Both the position numbers and the translations under genes were made by a program. Shown here in pieces: positions 26,646 to 34,815 of a stretch of 64,000 nucleotides of DNA. This DNA comes from DAIDKA01 sp036498905. GTDB taxonomy: Bacteria > Pseudomonadota > Gammaproteobacteria > Steroidobacterales > Steroidobacteraceae. The stretch spans positions 49,507 through 113,506 of the forward strand of contig DASYER010000058.1 of the NCBI GenBank assembly GCA_036498905.1. Reading direction: 5' to 3'. The notes below the pieces were generated by a model. It did not search any database and had not been told where the DNA came from. It saw nothing but the letters and a program-made list of their open reading frames with translations. How positions within the stretch are numbered: position 1 is the stretch's first letter; every line of letters begins with the position of its first letter.

Positions 26646-27869
26646 GTGACAAATCCCACTGGATCGACCCCCGAGGCGGTAGTCCTCCCGGAACTGCGCC
26701 TGAAGCGCGGAGAAGACCGCCGCATCAATGCCGGACACCCGTGGGTGTTCAGCAATGAAGTGGACATCGCCCGTACGCCGCTGGCGACGCTGTCGACCGG
26801 CGCGACCGTGCGCCTGGTCTCGGAGCGCGATAAGTTCCTGGGCTATGCGTATGTAAATCCGCACTCCCTGATCTGCGCGCGGATGATGAGTCGTGATCCG
26901 GACAGCCCGATCGGGACGTCGCTGATCGTGCACCGACTGAATGTGGCGCTGGCGCTGCGGCAGCGGCTGTCGGATGAGCCCTACGGGCGGCTCGTATTCG
27001 GCGAGTCCGACCAGCTGCCGGGACTGGTGCTGGACCGCTTCGATGACGTCATCGTCGGGCAGATTGCCACCGCCGGCATGGAGGCGCTGCGGCCGGCGGT
27101 GGAGGCCGCCGTGCGCAAGGTGCTCAAGCCGCGAGTGCTGTACTGGAAAAACGACTCCAATGCGCGCGAGCTGGAGCAGCTGCCCGCATTTTCCGGAGCG
27201 GCTTTCGGCGAGCCGCCGGCGCAGCTGCGGATTCGCGAAGCCGGAATGGACTTCGTCGCGCCGCTGTTGCACGGGCAGAAAACCGGGTGGTTTTACGACC
27301 AGGCGGCAAACCGCGCGTTGCTCGGCCGTTTCCTGCCCCGCGGCGCGCGCGTGCTCGATGTCTGCAGCTACGCCGGAGCGTGGGCCGTGACGGCGTTGAA
27401 ACATGGCGCCGGCAGTGCGACCTGCGTGGATACCTCCGCGGCGGCGCTGGAGTTCGCGAGCGCCAACGCGCGCGCAGCGGGACATGCGGTGGAAGTGATT
27501 CGCGGCGATGCCTTCGATGTGTTGAAGAACCTGCAGGAGGCCGGCGAGCGCTTCGATGTGATCGTCCTGGATCCGCCGGCATTCATCAAACGGCGCAAGG
27601 ACATCGCGCAGGGCCAGGCCGCTTACCGCAAGCTCAATCAGCTGGCGATGAATCTGACCGGCCGCGACGGCCTGCTGGTGTCCTGCTCCTGTTCCTACCA
27701 TCTGGCCGAAGAGCAGCTGGTGAGCGCCGTTCAGGCCGCTGCCCGCCATACCGGGCGTTTCGCCCAGGTCATCGCCTTCGGCGGTCAGGCCCCGGACCAC
27801 CCGGTGCATCCGGCCATTCCCGAGACCCGCTATCTGAAAGCACTGTTCTGTCGCGTTTCGCGCGAGTGA
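26646..27869 (+). CDS. rlmI: 23S rRNA m5C methyltransferase, RlmI-like (class I SAM-dependent)
   Basis: 407 residues from a GTG (VTNPTGSTPEAVVLPELRL). The N-terminal PUA domain has KRGEDRRINAGHPWVFSNE; the RlmI middle domain DQLPGLVLDRFDD follows, then the Rossmann methyltransferase with VLDVCSYAGAWAV (SAM site) and VLDPPAFIK, and the catalytic-loop SCSCSYH. RlmI methylates C1962 of 23S rRNA in E. coli. The frame is open far upstream, but the PUA domain begins here and a TATAAT stands directly before. Confidence 0.9.
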   Translation: MTNPTGSTPEAVVLPELRLKRGEDRRINAGHPWVFSNEVDIARTPLATLSTGATVRLVSERDKFLGYAYVNPHSLICARMMSRDPDSPIGTSLIVHRLNVALALRQRLSDEPYGRLVFGESDQLPGLVLDRFDDVIVGQIATAGMEALRPAVEAAVRKVLKPRVLYWKNDSNARELEQLPAFSGAAFGEPPAQLRIREAGMDFVAPLLHGQKTGWFYDQAANRALLGRFLPRGARVLDVCSYAGAWAVTALKHGAGSATCVDTSAAALEFASANARAAGHAVEVIRGDAFDVLKNLQEAGERFDVIVLDPPAFIKRRKDIAQGQAAYRKLNQLAMNLTGRDGLLVSCSCSYHLAEEQLVSAVQAAARHTGRFAQVIAFGGQAPDHPVHPAIPETRYLKALFCRVSRE

Positions 27870-27882
27870 CGGTCGAAACCGC

Positions 27883-27888
27883 TACAAT
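27883..27888 (+). promoter_or_regulatory. -10 box adjacent to the lgt start codon
   Basis: TACAAT ends 6 nt before the lgt ATG at 27895, with no Shine-Dalgarno sequence. A leaderless transcript is predicted. Confidence 0.45.
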
Positions 27889-27894
27889 TTCCAT

Positions 27895-28695
27895 ATGTTG
27901 CAATATCCAGGGTTCAATCCCGTCGCCGTAGAGCTTGGGCCGATCAAGGTCCACTGGTACGGCATCATGTATCTGATCGGCTTTGCGGCGGCCTGGTGGC
28001 TCGGTCGGGTGCGCGCCAAATCGCCGAATTCGAGCTGGAAGCCCCTCGATGTCGATGACCTGGTGTTCTTCGGCATGATGGGTGTCATTTTTGGTGGCCG
28101 CATCGGTTACGTGCTGTTCTATGGCATGGAGTACTGGGCGCATGACGCCTGGTATCCCCTGAAGGTCTGGGAAGGCGGCATGTCTTTCCACGGTGCGCTG
28201 CTGGGCACTCTGGTGGCGATGGGGGTCTATGCCTGGCGCCGCAAGCGCAACGTGGCCGATGTCTTCGACTTCGCCTCGCCGCTGCCCGAATTGGGACTGT
28301 TCTTCGGACGTATCGGCAATTTCATCAATGGCGAGCTGTGGGGCAAGCCGACCACGGTGCCTTGGGGATTTCGAGTGGATGGCCAGGTGCGCCACGCCTC
28401 GCAGTTGTACGAGGCCGGTCTTGAAGGACTGGTGCTGTTCGCGGTGCTGTGGATCTTCACGCGCAAACCGCGCCCGCGGCTGGCGCCCTCGGGGCTGTTC
28501 CTGCTGCTCTACGGGCTCGCGCGCTTCAGCATCGAATTCGTGCGCGTACCGGACGCGAATCTGGGGTACCTGGCCGCCGACTGGGTGACCATGGGACAGA
28601 TCCTGTCACTGCCGATGATCCTCGGCGGCATCATCCTGTTGGTCGTCGCGTATCGTCGGCGCACGCCCTCGGGAAACTTCCTCAAGGCAGCCTAG
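27895..28695 (+). CDS. lgt: Phosphatidylglycerol-prolipoprotein diacylglyceryl transferase
   Basis: Inner-membrane enzyme that adds diacylglyceryl to the lipobox Cys of prolipoproteins. 266 residues with seven TM segments. Signature motifs: VHWYGIMYLIGF, GGMSFHGALLG (essential His), and the Lgt signature GRIGNFINGELWG. The start MLQYPGFNPVAVELG is typical. Followed 12 nt later by thyA, the conserved gammaproteobacterial lgt-thyA pair. Confidence 0.97.
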   Translation: MLQYPGFNPVAVELGPIKVHWYGIMYLIGFAAAWWLGRVRAKSPNSSWKPLDVDDLVFFGMMGVIFGGRIGYVLFYGMEYWAHDAWYPLKVWEGGMSFHGALLGTLVAMGVYAWRRKRNVADVFDFASPLPELGLFFGRIGNFINGELWGKPTTVPWGFRVDGQVRHASQLYEAGLEGLVLFAVLWIFTRKPRPRLAPSGLFLLLYGLARFSIEFVRVPDANLGYLAADWVTMGQILSLPMILGGIILLVVAYRRRTPSGNFLKAA

Positions 28696-28707
28696 GTTCA
28701 TTGCGAC

Positions 28708-29502
28708 GTGCGTCAGTATCTGGAACTCATGCGCCATATCCGCGAGCACGGCGCGCCCAAGGAGGATCGCACCGGCACCGGTACGCTGTCGGTTTTCGGT
28801 CACCAGATGCGCTTCGATCTGGGCGCCGGATTCCCGCTGGTCACGACCAAGAAGGTCCATCTGCGATCGGTGGTGTACGAGCTGCTGTGGTTTCTGCGCG
28901 GCGACACCAATGTCTCCTGGCTGCACGAGCATAAGGTCAGCATCTGGGATGAATGGGCGGGGCCGGACGGCGAACTCGGTCCGGTGTATGGCCACCAGTG
29001 GCGCGCCTGGCCGGCGCCGGAAGGCCGCAGCATCGATCAGATCAGCACCGTGATGCAGCAATTGCGGCAATCGCCCGACTCGCGGCGCATCATCGTCAGT
29101 GCCTGGAACGTGGGTGAACTGGACCGCATGAAACTGCAACCGTGCCATGCGATGTTCCAGTTCTATGTGGCCATGGGACGGCTGTCGTGCCATCTGTACC
29201 AGCGCAGTGCCGATTTTTTTCTGGGTGTACCGTTCAATATCGCCTCCTATGCATTGCTGACGCACATGATCGCGCAGCAAAGCGATCTTGAAGTGGGCGA
29301 ACTGGTGTGGACCGGGGGCGACTGTCACCTGTATCTGAATCATCTGGCACAGGCCGATGAGCAGCTGTCACGTACGCCCCTGGCGTTGCCACAGCTGCGG
29401 TTCAAGCGCCGTCCCCCTGATATTTTCAGCTATGACTATGAGGATTTCGAATTCGTGAACTATCAACATCACGCGGCGATCAAAGCGCCGGTGGCGGTTT
29501 AA
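28708..29502 (+). CDS. thyA: Thymidylate synthase
   Basis: Makes dTMP from dUMP using methylene-THF. 264 residues as in E. coli. The GTG start gives MRQYLELMRHIREHG. Motifs: GTGTLSVFGHQMRFDL, the catalytic Cys in LQPCHAMFQFYV, QRSADFFLGVPFNIASYA, and the C-terminal IKAPVAV. The product dihydrofolate is recycled by folA, three genes downstream on the same strand. Confidence 0.98.
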   Translation: MRQYLELMRHIREHGAPKEDRTGTGTLSVFGHQMRFDLGAGFPLVTTKKVHLRSVVYELLWFLRGDTNVSWLHEHKVSIWDEWAGPDGELGPVYGHQWRAWPAPEGRSIDQISTVMQQLRQSPDSRRIIVSAWNVGELDRMKLQPCHAMFQFYVAMGRLSCHLYQRSADFFLGVPFNIASYALLTHMIAQQSDLEVGELVWTGGDCHLYLNHLAQADEQLSRTPLALPQLRFKRRPPDIFSYDYEDFEFVNYQHHAAIKAPVAV

Positions 29503-29503
29503 C

Positions 29504-30103
29504 GTGGCGACCAAAAAGTCGAAGCGTAAGCCTGTGAAAGCCCCGGGCGTCGACAAGAGCGCGGCGAAGCTTGCGGCAAGAGCCGCACAGCTCATCAAGG
29601 TGCGCAGGTCCAAGGTGCATGGCCAGGGGGTGTTCGCCCTGCAGCGCATCCGCAAGGGCACGCGCATCATCGAGTACGTCGGGGACCGTATCTCGCACGC
29701 GCGTGCGAATCGGCGCTACGATGATCACGACGCGAACGACAACCATACCTTTTTGTTCGCAGTCGATCGCAATGTCGTCATCGACGCCACGGTGGACGGC
29801 AATGATTCACGGTTCATCAATCATGCCTGTGACCCGAACTGCGAGTCGAACATCGAGAATCGTCGGGTGTTCATCGATGCGATCAGGACCATCGAAGCCG
29901 GCGATGAGCTGAACTACGACTACCAGATCGGCCGCGAGCGCGATGATCCACCGAACGTGGATGTGATCTATGCCTGCCGCTGTGGCGCCAAGGACTGCCG
30001 TGGCACCATGCTGTGGCCGCCGAAGCGCGCGGTGGCGCGCAAGAAGAAGCCCGCAGCGCGGCGGGTCACGGCCAAGAGATCGAGTCCCCGGCGCCGCCCG
30101 TGA
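29504..30103 (+). CDS. SET-domain protein-lysine methyltransferase
   Basis: 199 residues, GTG start one base after the thyA stop. A lysine-rich head (KKSKRKPVKAP) precedes a SET domain: SKVHGQGVFALQRIRKGT, RFINHACDPNCESN (the NHxCxPNC core), EAGDELNYDYQI, and a post-SET-type CRCGAKDCRGTML that would bind zinc. A basic tail of about 30 residues, rich in Arg, Lys and Ala, ends the protein. Bacterial SET proteins methylate lysines on host or self proteins; the target is unknown. It overlaps kup by GTGA. Confidence 0.88.
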   Translation: MATKKSKRKPVKAPGVDKSAAKLAARAAQLIKVRRSKVHGQGVFALQRIRKGTRIIEYVGDRISHARANRRYDDHDANDNHTFLFAVDRNVVIDATVDGNDSRFINHACDPNCESNIENRRVFIDAIRTIEAGDELNYDYQIGRERDDPPNVDVIYACRCGAKDCRGTMLWPPKRAVARKKKPAARRVTAKRSSPRRRP

Positions 30104-31971
30104 GCGAGGCACGCGCCGAGTCCGATCGCAGACCGGCCCTGGGCGCCGTCGTCGGCGCCCTGGGCATTGTCTACGGGGACATCGGCACCAGTCCGCTGTA
30201 CGCCTTCGACCAGTCGCTGAAAGTGGCCGGTGCCACCGATGCCGGGACGATTCTCGGTGTGCTCTCGCTGATCTTCTGGTGTCTGGCCATCTCGGTGACG
30301 TTGAAGTACGTCATCGTGATGATGCGGGCCGACAACGAGGGCGAGGGCGGCATTCTGGCGCTGCTGGCGCTCGCGCAGCGACGACTTAACCAGATAGGCT
30401 CCTGGCCGCGCATCGCGGTGAACCTGGCGCTCGTCGGCACCGCGCTGTTTTTCTGCGATGCCCTGATCACGCCGGCGATTTCCGTGCTCGGCGCCGTGGA
30501 GGGCCTGGAGCTGCTGGATCCGGCCTTCGGCCGCGCGGTTATACCCGTGACGCTGGGCGTCATCGTGGCGCTGTTCTGGATTCAGCGCAGCGGCGTCGAA
30601 AAAATCGGCCGCGCCTTTGGTCCCATCATGGTCACCTGGTTCATCGCCCTGGCGGTTACCGGTTTGGCCGCGATCATCAGCGCACCCGTGGTACTCAAGG
30701 CGATCAATCCGGTGTACGCCGTATGGGTACTGATCAACCATCCCGGGATTGCCCTGGCGCTGATCGGCGCGGTGTTCCTGTCGGTCACCGGCGGTGAAGC
30801 GTTGTATGCCGATATGGGGCACTTCGGCAAGCAGCCGGTGCGTGTCGCCTGGTTCTCGCTGGTCTGGCCATCGCTGCTGCTCAACTATATGGGGCAGGGC
30901 GCGCTGCGGCTGCGCGGGGGCGGCGCCGAGCATGCCATGTATGCCCTGGTGCCCCAAATGGTTCTGCCGCTGATGGTGGTGCTGGCCACCGCGGCTTCTG
31001 TGATTGCCTCACAGGCGGTCATCTCCGGCGCGTTTTCCGTCGCGCGCCAGGCGATTCAGCTGGATCTGCTGCCGCGCATGCGCGTCCTGCAGACCTCGGC
31101 GCACGAACAGGGACAGATCTATGTGCCCATCGTCAATCTGCTGCTGTTTATTTTCGTGTGTGCCTTCGTGCTCGGCTTCGGATCCTCCGATGCGCTCGGC
31201 GGCGCCTACGGCGCCGCGGTGGTCGGCACGATGTTCATCACGACGATTCTGGGGGCCTTCGTTGCCGTGACCCAATGGGGCTGGCCGTTGTGGGCCGTGA
31301 TCTCGCTGTTCAGCGGCCTGCTGTGCCTGGATGGGGTCTTCGTCGTGGGCAATATGACCAAGATACCGGCCGGCGGCTGGGTGCCGCTGACGCTGGCGAT
31401 GTGGTTGTACGGCGTATTCTCGACCTGGCGCTCGGGCCGCGTGGATCTGCGGCGCGCGCTCGCCGCCCTGGCGCAGCCGCTGTCGACCTTGTCGAAACTG
31501 CTGGAGGACGCCTATCGGGTGCCCGGCACCGGCGTATTCCTCGCCAGCCACCCCGAGTACATCCCTTCGGCGCTGATCCGCAATTTCGAGCACAACAAGA
31601 TCGTCCACGAACGCATCCTGGTGCTGAACTTCCAGATCATGGATACACCGCGGCAGAGCCATACCGACCGCGCGCGGGTACAGGAACTCGCGCCCGGGGT
31701 CTTCGCGATCACGGCGCGATTTGGCTTCATGGAGACCCCCGATGTGCGCGAAGCGCTGCGCGCCTGCCGTTCGCGCGGCCTGCGGGTGTACCTGGAGGAC
31801 TGCTCGTTCTTCATCGGGCAGCATGTGGTCGTCGCACGGCCGCGGCCCGGCTGGCAGGGCCTGAAGCGCCGCCTGTTTGCGCGGCTGCAGCGTCGCAGCG
31901 GGCAAGCCACTGAATTTTTCCGCATGCCGGTGCGCGACACCGTCATCCTGAACACCTCTGTCGAGATCTGA
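30100..31971 (+). CDS. kup: Low-affinity potassium transporter Kup
   Basis: An inner-membrane K+/H+ symporter with about twelve TM segments and a C-terminal cytoplasmic domain. The Kup signature LGIVYGDIGTSPLYAF is near the N-terminus, then RADNEGEGGILALL, GDALITPAISVLGAVEGLE-like FFCDALITPAISVLGAVEG, and GGEALYADMGHFG. The GTG at 30100 overlaps the SET gene stop and gives 623 residues, matching E. coli Kup. The stop overlaps folA as TGATG, so SET-kup-folA should be one transcript. Confidence 0.95.
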   Translation: MSEARAESDRRPALGAVVGALGIVYGDIGTSPLYAFDQSLKVAGATDAGTILGVLSLIFWCLAISVTLKYVIVMMRADNEGEGGILALLALAQRRLNQIGSWPRIAVNLALVGTALFFCDALITPAISVLGAVEGLELLDPAFGRAVIPVTLGVIVALFWIQRSGVEKIGRAFGPIMVTWFIALAVTGLAAIISAPVVLKAINPVYAVWVLINHPGIALALIGAVFLSVTGGEALYADMGHFGKQPVRVAWFSLVWPSLLLNYMGQGALRLRGGGAEHAMYALVPQMVLPLMVVLATAASVIASQAVISGAFSVARQAIQLDLLPRMRVLQTSAHEQGQIYVPIVNLLLFIFVCAFVLGFGSSDALGGAYGAAVVGTMFITTILGAFVAVTQWGWPLWAVISLFSGLLCLDGVFVVGNMTKIPAGGWVPLTLAMWLYGVFSTWRSGRVDLRRALAALAQPLSTLSKLLEDAYRVPGTGVFLASHPEYIPSALIRNFEHNKIVHERILVLNFQIMDTPRQSHTDRARVQELAPGVFAITARFGFMETPDVREALRACRSRGLRVYLEDCSFFIGQHVVVARPRPGWQGLKRRLFARLQRRSGQATEFFRMPVRDTVILNTSVEI

Positions 31972-32480
31972 TGTCCGTGTCCGCCGGTCCGATGATTTCG
32001 CTGCTGGTCGCGGCGACCGAGAATGACGTGATCGGCCGCAACAACGGCATGCCCTGGCATTTGCCGGATGACTTGAAGCACTTCAAAGCCCTGACTTTGG
32101 CTAAGCCGGTGCTCATGGGGCGCAAGACCTTTGATTCAATCGGCCGGCCCTTGCCGGGTCGCACGAACCTGGTCATGACCCGAACCGCGGGATGGTCGGT
32201 ACCCGGCGTCACCGTAGTGGCGGATCTGGAGGCGGCCATCCGCGCGGCCGGATCCGCGGCGGAGCTGATCGTCGCGGGCGGCGCACAGGTGTATGCCCTC
32301 GCGCTGCCGCGCGCCACTCGCATCTATCTCACGCGCATTCACGCTGTCATCGATGGCGACACGCGGCTGCCGGAAATCGCTGACAACGAATGGCGCGAGA
32401 CCTCGCGTGAGCTGCATCCGATCGACGCGCGTCATCCTTATGCCATGAGCTTCGTTACACTGGAGAGGTACGCGGCGTAG
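31971..32480 (+). CDS. folA: Dihydrofolate reductase
   Basis: Reduces dihydrofolate to tetrahydrofolate. 169 residues. Motifs: ISLLVAATENDVIGRNNGMP, WHLPDDLKHFKALT with the catalytic Asp, LMGRKTFDSIGRPLPGR, and VAGGAQVYALALP. The first ATG overlaps the kup stop. In Xanthomonadaceae-type genomes folA follows thyA closely; here the SET and kup genes lie in between. Confidence 0.97.
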   Translation: MSVSAGPMISLLVAATENDVIGRNNGMPWHLPDDLKHFKALTLAKPVLMGRKTFDSIGRPLPGRTNLVMTRTAGWSVPGVTVVADLEAAIRAAGSAAELIVAGGAQVYALALPRATRIYLTRIHAVIDGDTRLPEIADNEWRETSRELHPIDARHPYAMSFVTLERYAA

Positions 32481-32499
32481 CCGGGCAACACAGGAAACA

Positions 32500-33123
32500 T
32501 TGCCGAAGATGCAGGCGCTTTTCGTCCATGGCATGGGTCGCTCGCCGGTTTCAGGCTGGGCCTTGCTGCGGCGGCTGCGGCGGGCGGGCCTGTACACCCA
32601 CACCTTCGGGCACATGGTCAGCAGCGAGAGATTCGCGGACATCGTCGCGCGGCTGGCGCGGCGACTCACGCGGATCGCCGATGACGGCGACTACGTGTTG
32701 ATCGGACATTCGCTGGGGGGCGTGCTGCTGCGTGAAGCGCTGCGCACCCTGCCGCGCACCGTTCGGCCTCCGGCGCGGTTGTTCCTGCTCGGTTCGCCGG
32801 TCCAGATGTCGGCGATTGCGGCGCGCATGGCGGGCAACCCGCTGTACCGCCTGCTGACCGGAGACAGCGGCCTGATGCTGGGCTCGGCGCAGCGCATGGG
32901 CGAGATCGGCGTCCCGGCGGTACCGGTGACGGCCGTCGTAGGCGTAAAGAGCTGGTCACTGGTTGCGGGCCTGCTGCCCAGCGAGGTCAATGACGGTGTG
33001 GTCACCGTGTCGGAAGCCAGCGCCCCCTGGTTGACCGATGTCGTGCAGGTACCCGTGACCCACACGTTTCTGCCCTCTGATACCCGGGTGAGCGCGGTAA
33101 TATTGGAGCGGTTGCAGAATTAG
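32500..33123 (+). CDS. Alpha/beta-fold hydrolase
   Basis: About 207 residues. The nucleophile elbow GHSLGG is preceded by an oxyanion-type VHGMGRSP near the N-terminus; a TPLTHTFLP-like end (PVTHTFLPSDTR) supplies the likely catalytic His. It resembles small lipase/PGAP1-type esterases. The start is either TTG 32500 (AGGAAA 4 nt upstream) or ATG 32509. Substrate unknown; 19 nt downstream of folA. Confidence 0.75.
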   Translation: MPKMQALFVHGMGRSPVSGWALLRRLRRAGLYTHTFGHMVSSERFADIVARLARRLTRIADDGDYVLIGHSLGGVLLREALRTLPRTVRPPARLFLLGSPVQMSAIAARMAGNPLYRLLTGDSGLMLGSAQRMGEIGVPAVPVTAVVGVKSWSLVAGLLPSEVNDGVVTVSEASAPWLTDVVQVPVTHTFLPSDTRVSAVILERLQN

Positions 33124-33138
33124 GGGGCGTGTTGGGCT

Positions 33139-33870
33139 GTGAAACGCATCCTGGCGTTGGGGGGCGGTGGGTTCCTGATGGAAAACCGCCACTCGCCGAT
33201 CGATCAATACATCGTGAAACTCGCCGGCCAGGCGAGACCCCGGATTTGCTTCGTGTCCACACCCAACGGCGACCTTCCCGAGGGCATCGATAAGTTCTAC
33301 GAGGCGTACGGCCCGCTGAACTGCGAGCCGTCCCATCTGGCGTTCTTCCGCAAGCCTGGGCCGGGCGCCATCGCCCTTTCGAGCATTGAGGATGCATTGC
33401 TCGCTATGGACGTCATTTACGTCGGTGGCGGCAACACCCGCTCCGCACTGGGCGTCTGGCGCGAGTGGGGCTTGCAGGAAGTATTCCAGCGAGCCTTGGC
33501 ATCAGGCGCGCTGTTGTGCGGAATGAGCGCCGGCGCGATCTGCTGGTTCGAAAGCGGATTGACGGATTCGGGGGCCGCGCTGCAGCCCCTGCGCTGCCTG
33601 GGATTCCTGGGCGGCGCCTGCAGCGTCCACTACCACTCCGATCCGCTGCGCAAAGCCATGCTGCACGAACTGGTCGCCGCCCGGGTACTGACGGAGGGAA
33701 TCGGTATCGATGACTATGCCGGTGTGCTGTACGAGGACGGCCGAATCGCCAAGGTTCTGAGCTGGCGGCGCGGGGCGGCCGCGCACCGGGTCACGTATCG
33801 CGACCGGCAGATCATCGAGGAGATGCTGCCCGGGCAGAGCGTCCGGGCATTGGTGGAGGTCGCGAGATGA
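33139..33870 (+). CDS. Peptidase S51 family (peptidase E-like) protein
   Basis: 243 residues, GTG start (MKRILALGGGGFLMENRHSP). The S51 features are present: YVGGGNTRSALGVWREWG, the nucleophile Ser in CGMSAGAICWFE, and the likely catalytic His in VHYHSDPL. Relatives cleave Asp-X dipeptides or process cyanophycin-like products; activity here is unproven. It overlaps the next gene by ATGA, forming a three-gene coupled unit with two small unknown genes. Confidence 0.85.
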   Translation: MKRILALGGGGFLMENRHSPIDQYIVKLAGQARPRICFVSTPNGDLPEGIDKFYEAYGPLNCEPSHLAFFRKPGPGAIALSSIEDALLAMDVIYVGGGNTRSALGVWREWGLQEVFQRALASGALLCGMSAGAICWFESGLTDSGAALQPLRCLGFLGGACSVHYHSDPLRKAMLHELVAARVLTEGIGIDDYAGVLYEDGRIAKVLSWRRGAAAHRVTYRDRQIIEEMLPGQSVRALVEVAR

Positions 33871-34238
33871 CGAAAAGCGTACTGGCCCTGGGCCTCGATC
33901 CGGCGGCGGCCGATCTTGCGGCGTTCCCCGGCATCACCGCCGAACAGATCAGGGCATTCATAGACGCGCAGCTGCAGCGTGTGCGCCTGCTCGGCTACGA
34001 AGTCGACAGTTGTCTGGTTGACCGCGGTGCCAGCGCCGAAACTACGCTGGCGCAGCACCTGGAAGCGCGGCAGTTTGACTGCGTACTGATCGGTGCGGGC
34101 CTGCGGGCACCTGAATGTCTGCTGTTGTTCGAGAAACTGCTGAACATCGTGCATTCGCGGGCACCGGATGCGAAGATTTGCTTCAACACAACGCCGGCCG
34201 ACACCGCCGAGGCAGTCCAGCGCTGGGTGCGGATTTGA
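33867..34238 (+). CDS. Conserved-looking hypothetical protein
   Basis: 123 residues, not recognised. It has an alternating hydrophobic beta / amphipathic helix pattern (FDCVLIGAGLR, AKICFNTTP) that looks like a small Rossmann- or flavodoxin-type fold, perhaps nucleotide- or sugar-binding. No signal peptide or TM. It overlaps the peptidase gene (ATGA) and the next small membrane protein gene (TTGA). Confidence 0.65.
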   Translation: MTKSVLALGLDPAAADLAAFPGITAEQIRAFIDAQLQRVRLLGYEVDSCLVDRGASAETTLAQHLEARQFDCVLIGAGLRAPECLLLFEKLLNIVHSRAPDAKICFNTTPADTAEAVQRWVRI

Positions 34239-34477
34239 AGCAACCCACGCAATATTGGTTTGCGGCCAAGCGCTACGGCTGGGGCTGGGGGCTGCCGCTG
34301 TGCTGGCAAGGCTGGGTTGTTCTCATCGTATGGCTTGCTATTCTGATTGGGGCGGCGGCGCGGCTGATGCCGGGCCGTCCGATCGCATTGCTGGTATTTG
34401 CAGTGCTCATGGCCGCACTGCTCACTTTCATCTGTTACCTCACCGGGGAGCCACCCCGATGGCGCTGGGGCGATTGA
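34235..34477 (+). CDS. Small two-TM membrane protein
   Basis: 80 residues from a TTG start that overlaps the previous stop (TTGA). A Trp-rich head (YWFAAKRYGWGWGLPLCWQG) leads into two hydrophobic segments (VVLIVWLAILIGAAARL and ALLVFAVLMAALLTFICYL) and a short basic end. Not recognised as a named family. The TTG start is inferred from the overlap, so the exact N-terminus is uncertain. Confidence 0.6.
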   Translation: MKQPTQYWFAAKRYGWGWGLPLCWQGWVVLIVWLAILIGAAARLMPGRPIALLVFAVLMAALLTFICYLTGEPPRWRWGD

Positions 34478-34516
34478 AACGGGTCATTGGAAACTCGCAA
34501 AGGAAGGCACTTCGTT

Positions 34517-34810
34517 ATGAGTAAGGCGTATTGGATTTCCGCGTATCGTTCGATACGTGACGAGGCGGCCGTCGCGGCCTACGGTAAGTTGGCCGGACCG
34601 GCGCTGCTGGCCGCTGGCGGCCGTTTCCTGGCGCGCGGTGCGCCGGCGAAGGTCTATGAAAACGGGCTTCAACAGCGCACGGTCGTCATTGAGTTCGACA
34701 GCCTCGCGCAGGCCATCGCCGCCCACGACAGTCCCGAATATCAGCAGGCGCTGCGTGTCCTGGGCAATGGCGCCGACCGGGATCTGCGCCTGGTTGAGGG
34801 AGTCGGATAA
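34517..34810 (+). CDS. DUF1330 family protein
   Basis: 97 residues, dimeric alpha-beta barrel type: MSKAYWISAYRSIRDEAAVA, GGRFLARGAPAKVYENG, QRTVVIEFDSLAQAIA and a conserved SPEYQQAL. An AAAGGAAGG ribosome site at 34499 fixes the ATG at 34517. The DUF1330 function is unknown. It precedes the TspO fusion gene by 5 nt. Confidence 0.85.
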   Translation: MSKAYWISAYRSIRDEAAVAAYGKLAGPALLAAGGRFLARGAPAKVYENGLQQRTVVIEFDSLAQAIAAHDSPEYQQALRVLGNGADRDLRLVEGVG

Positions 34811-34815
34811 CAGCG

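Noticed and set aside
26607..27809. In-frame extension of the DUF255 protein upstream to about 1100 residues
   Set aside because: The extension lies antisense to rlmI, has no family features, and the protein family starts at MSRISHLNP.
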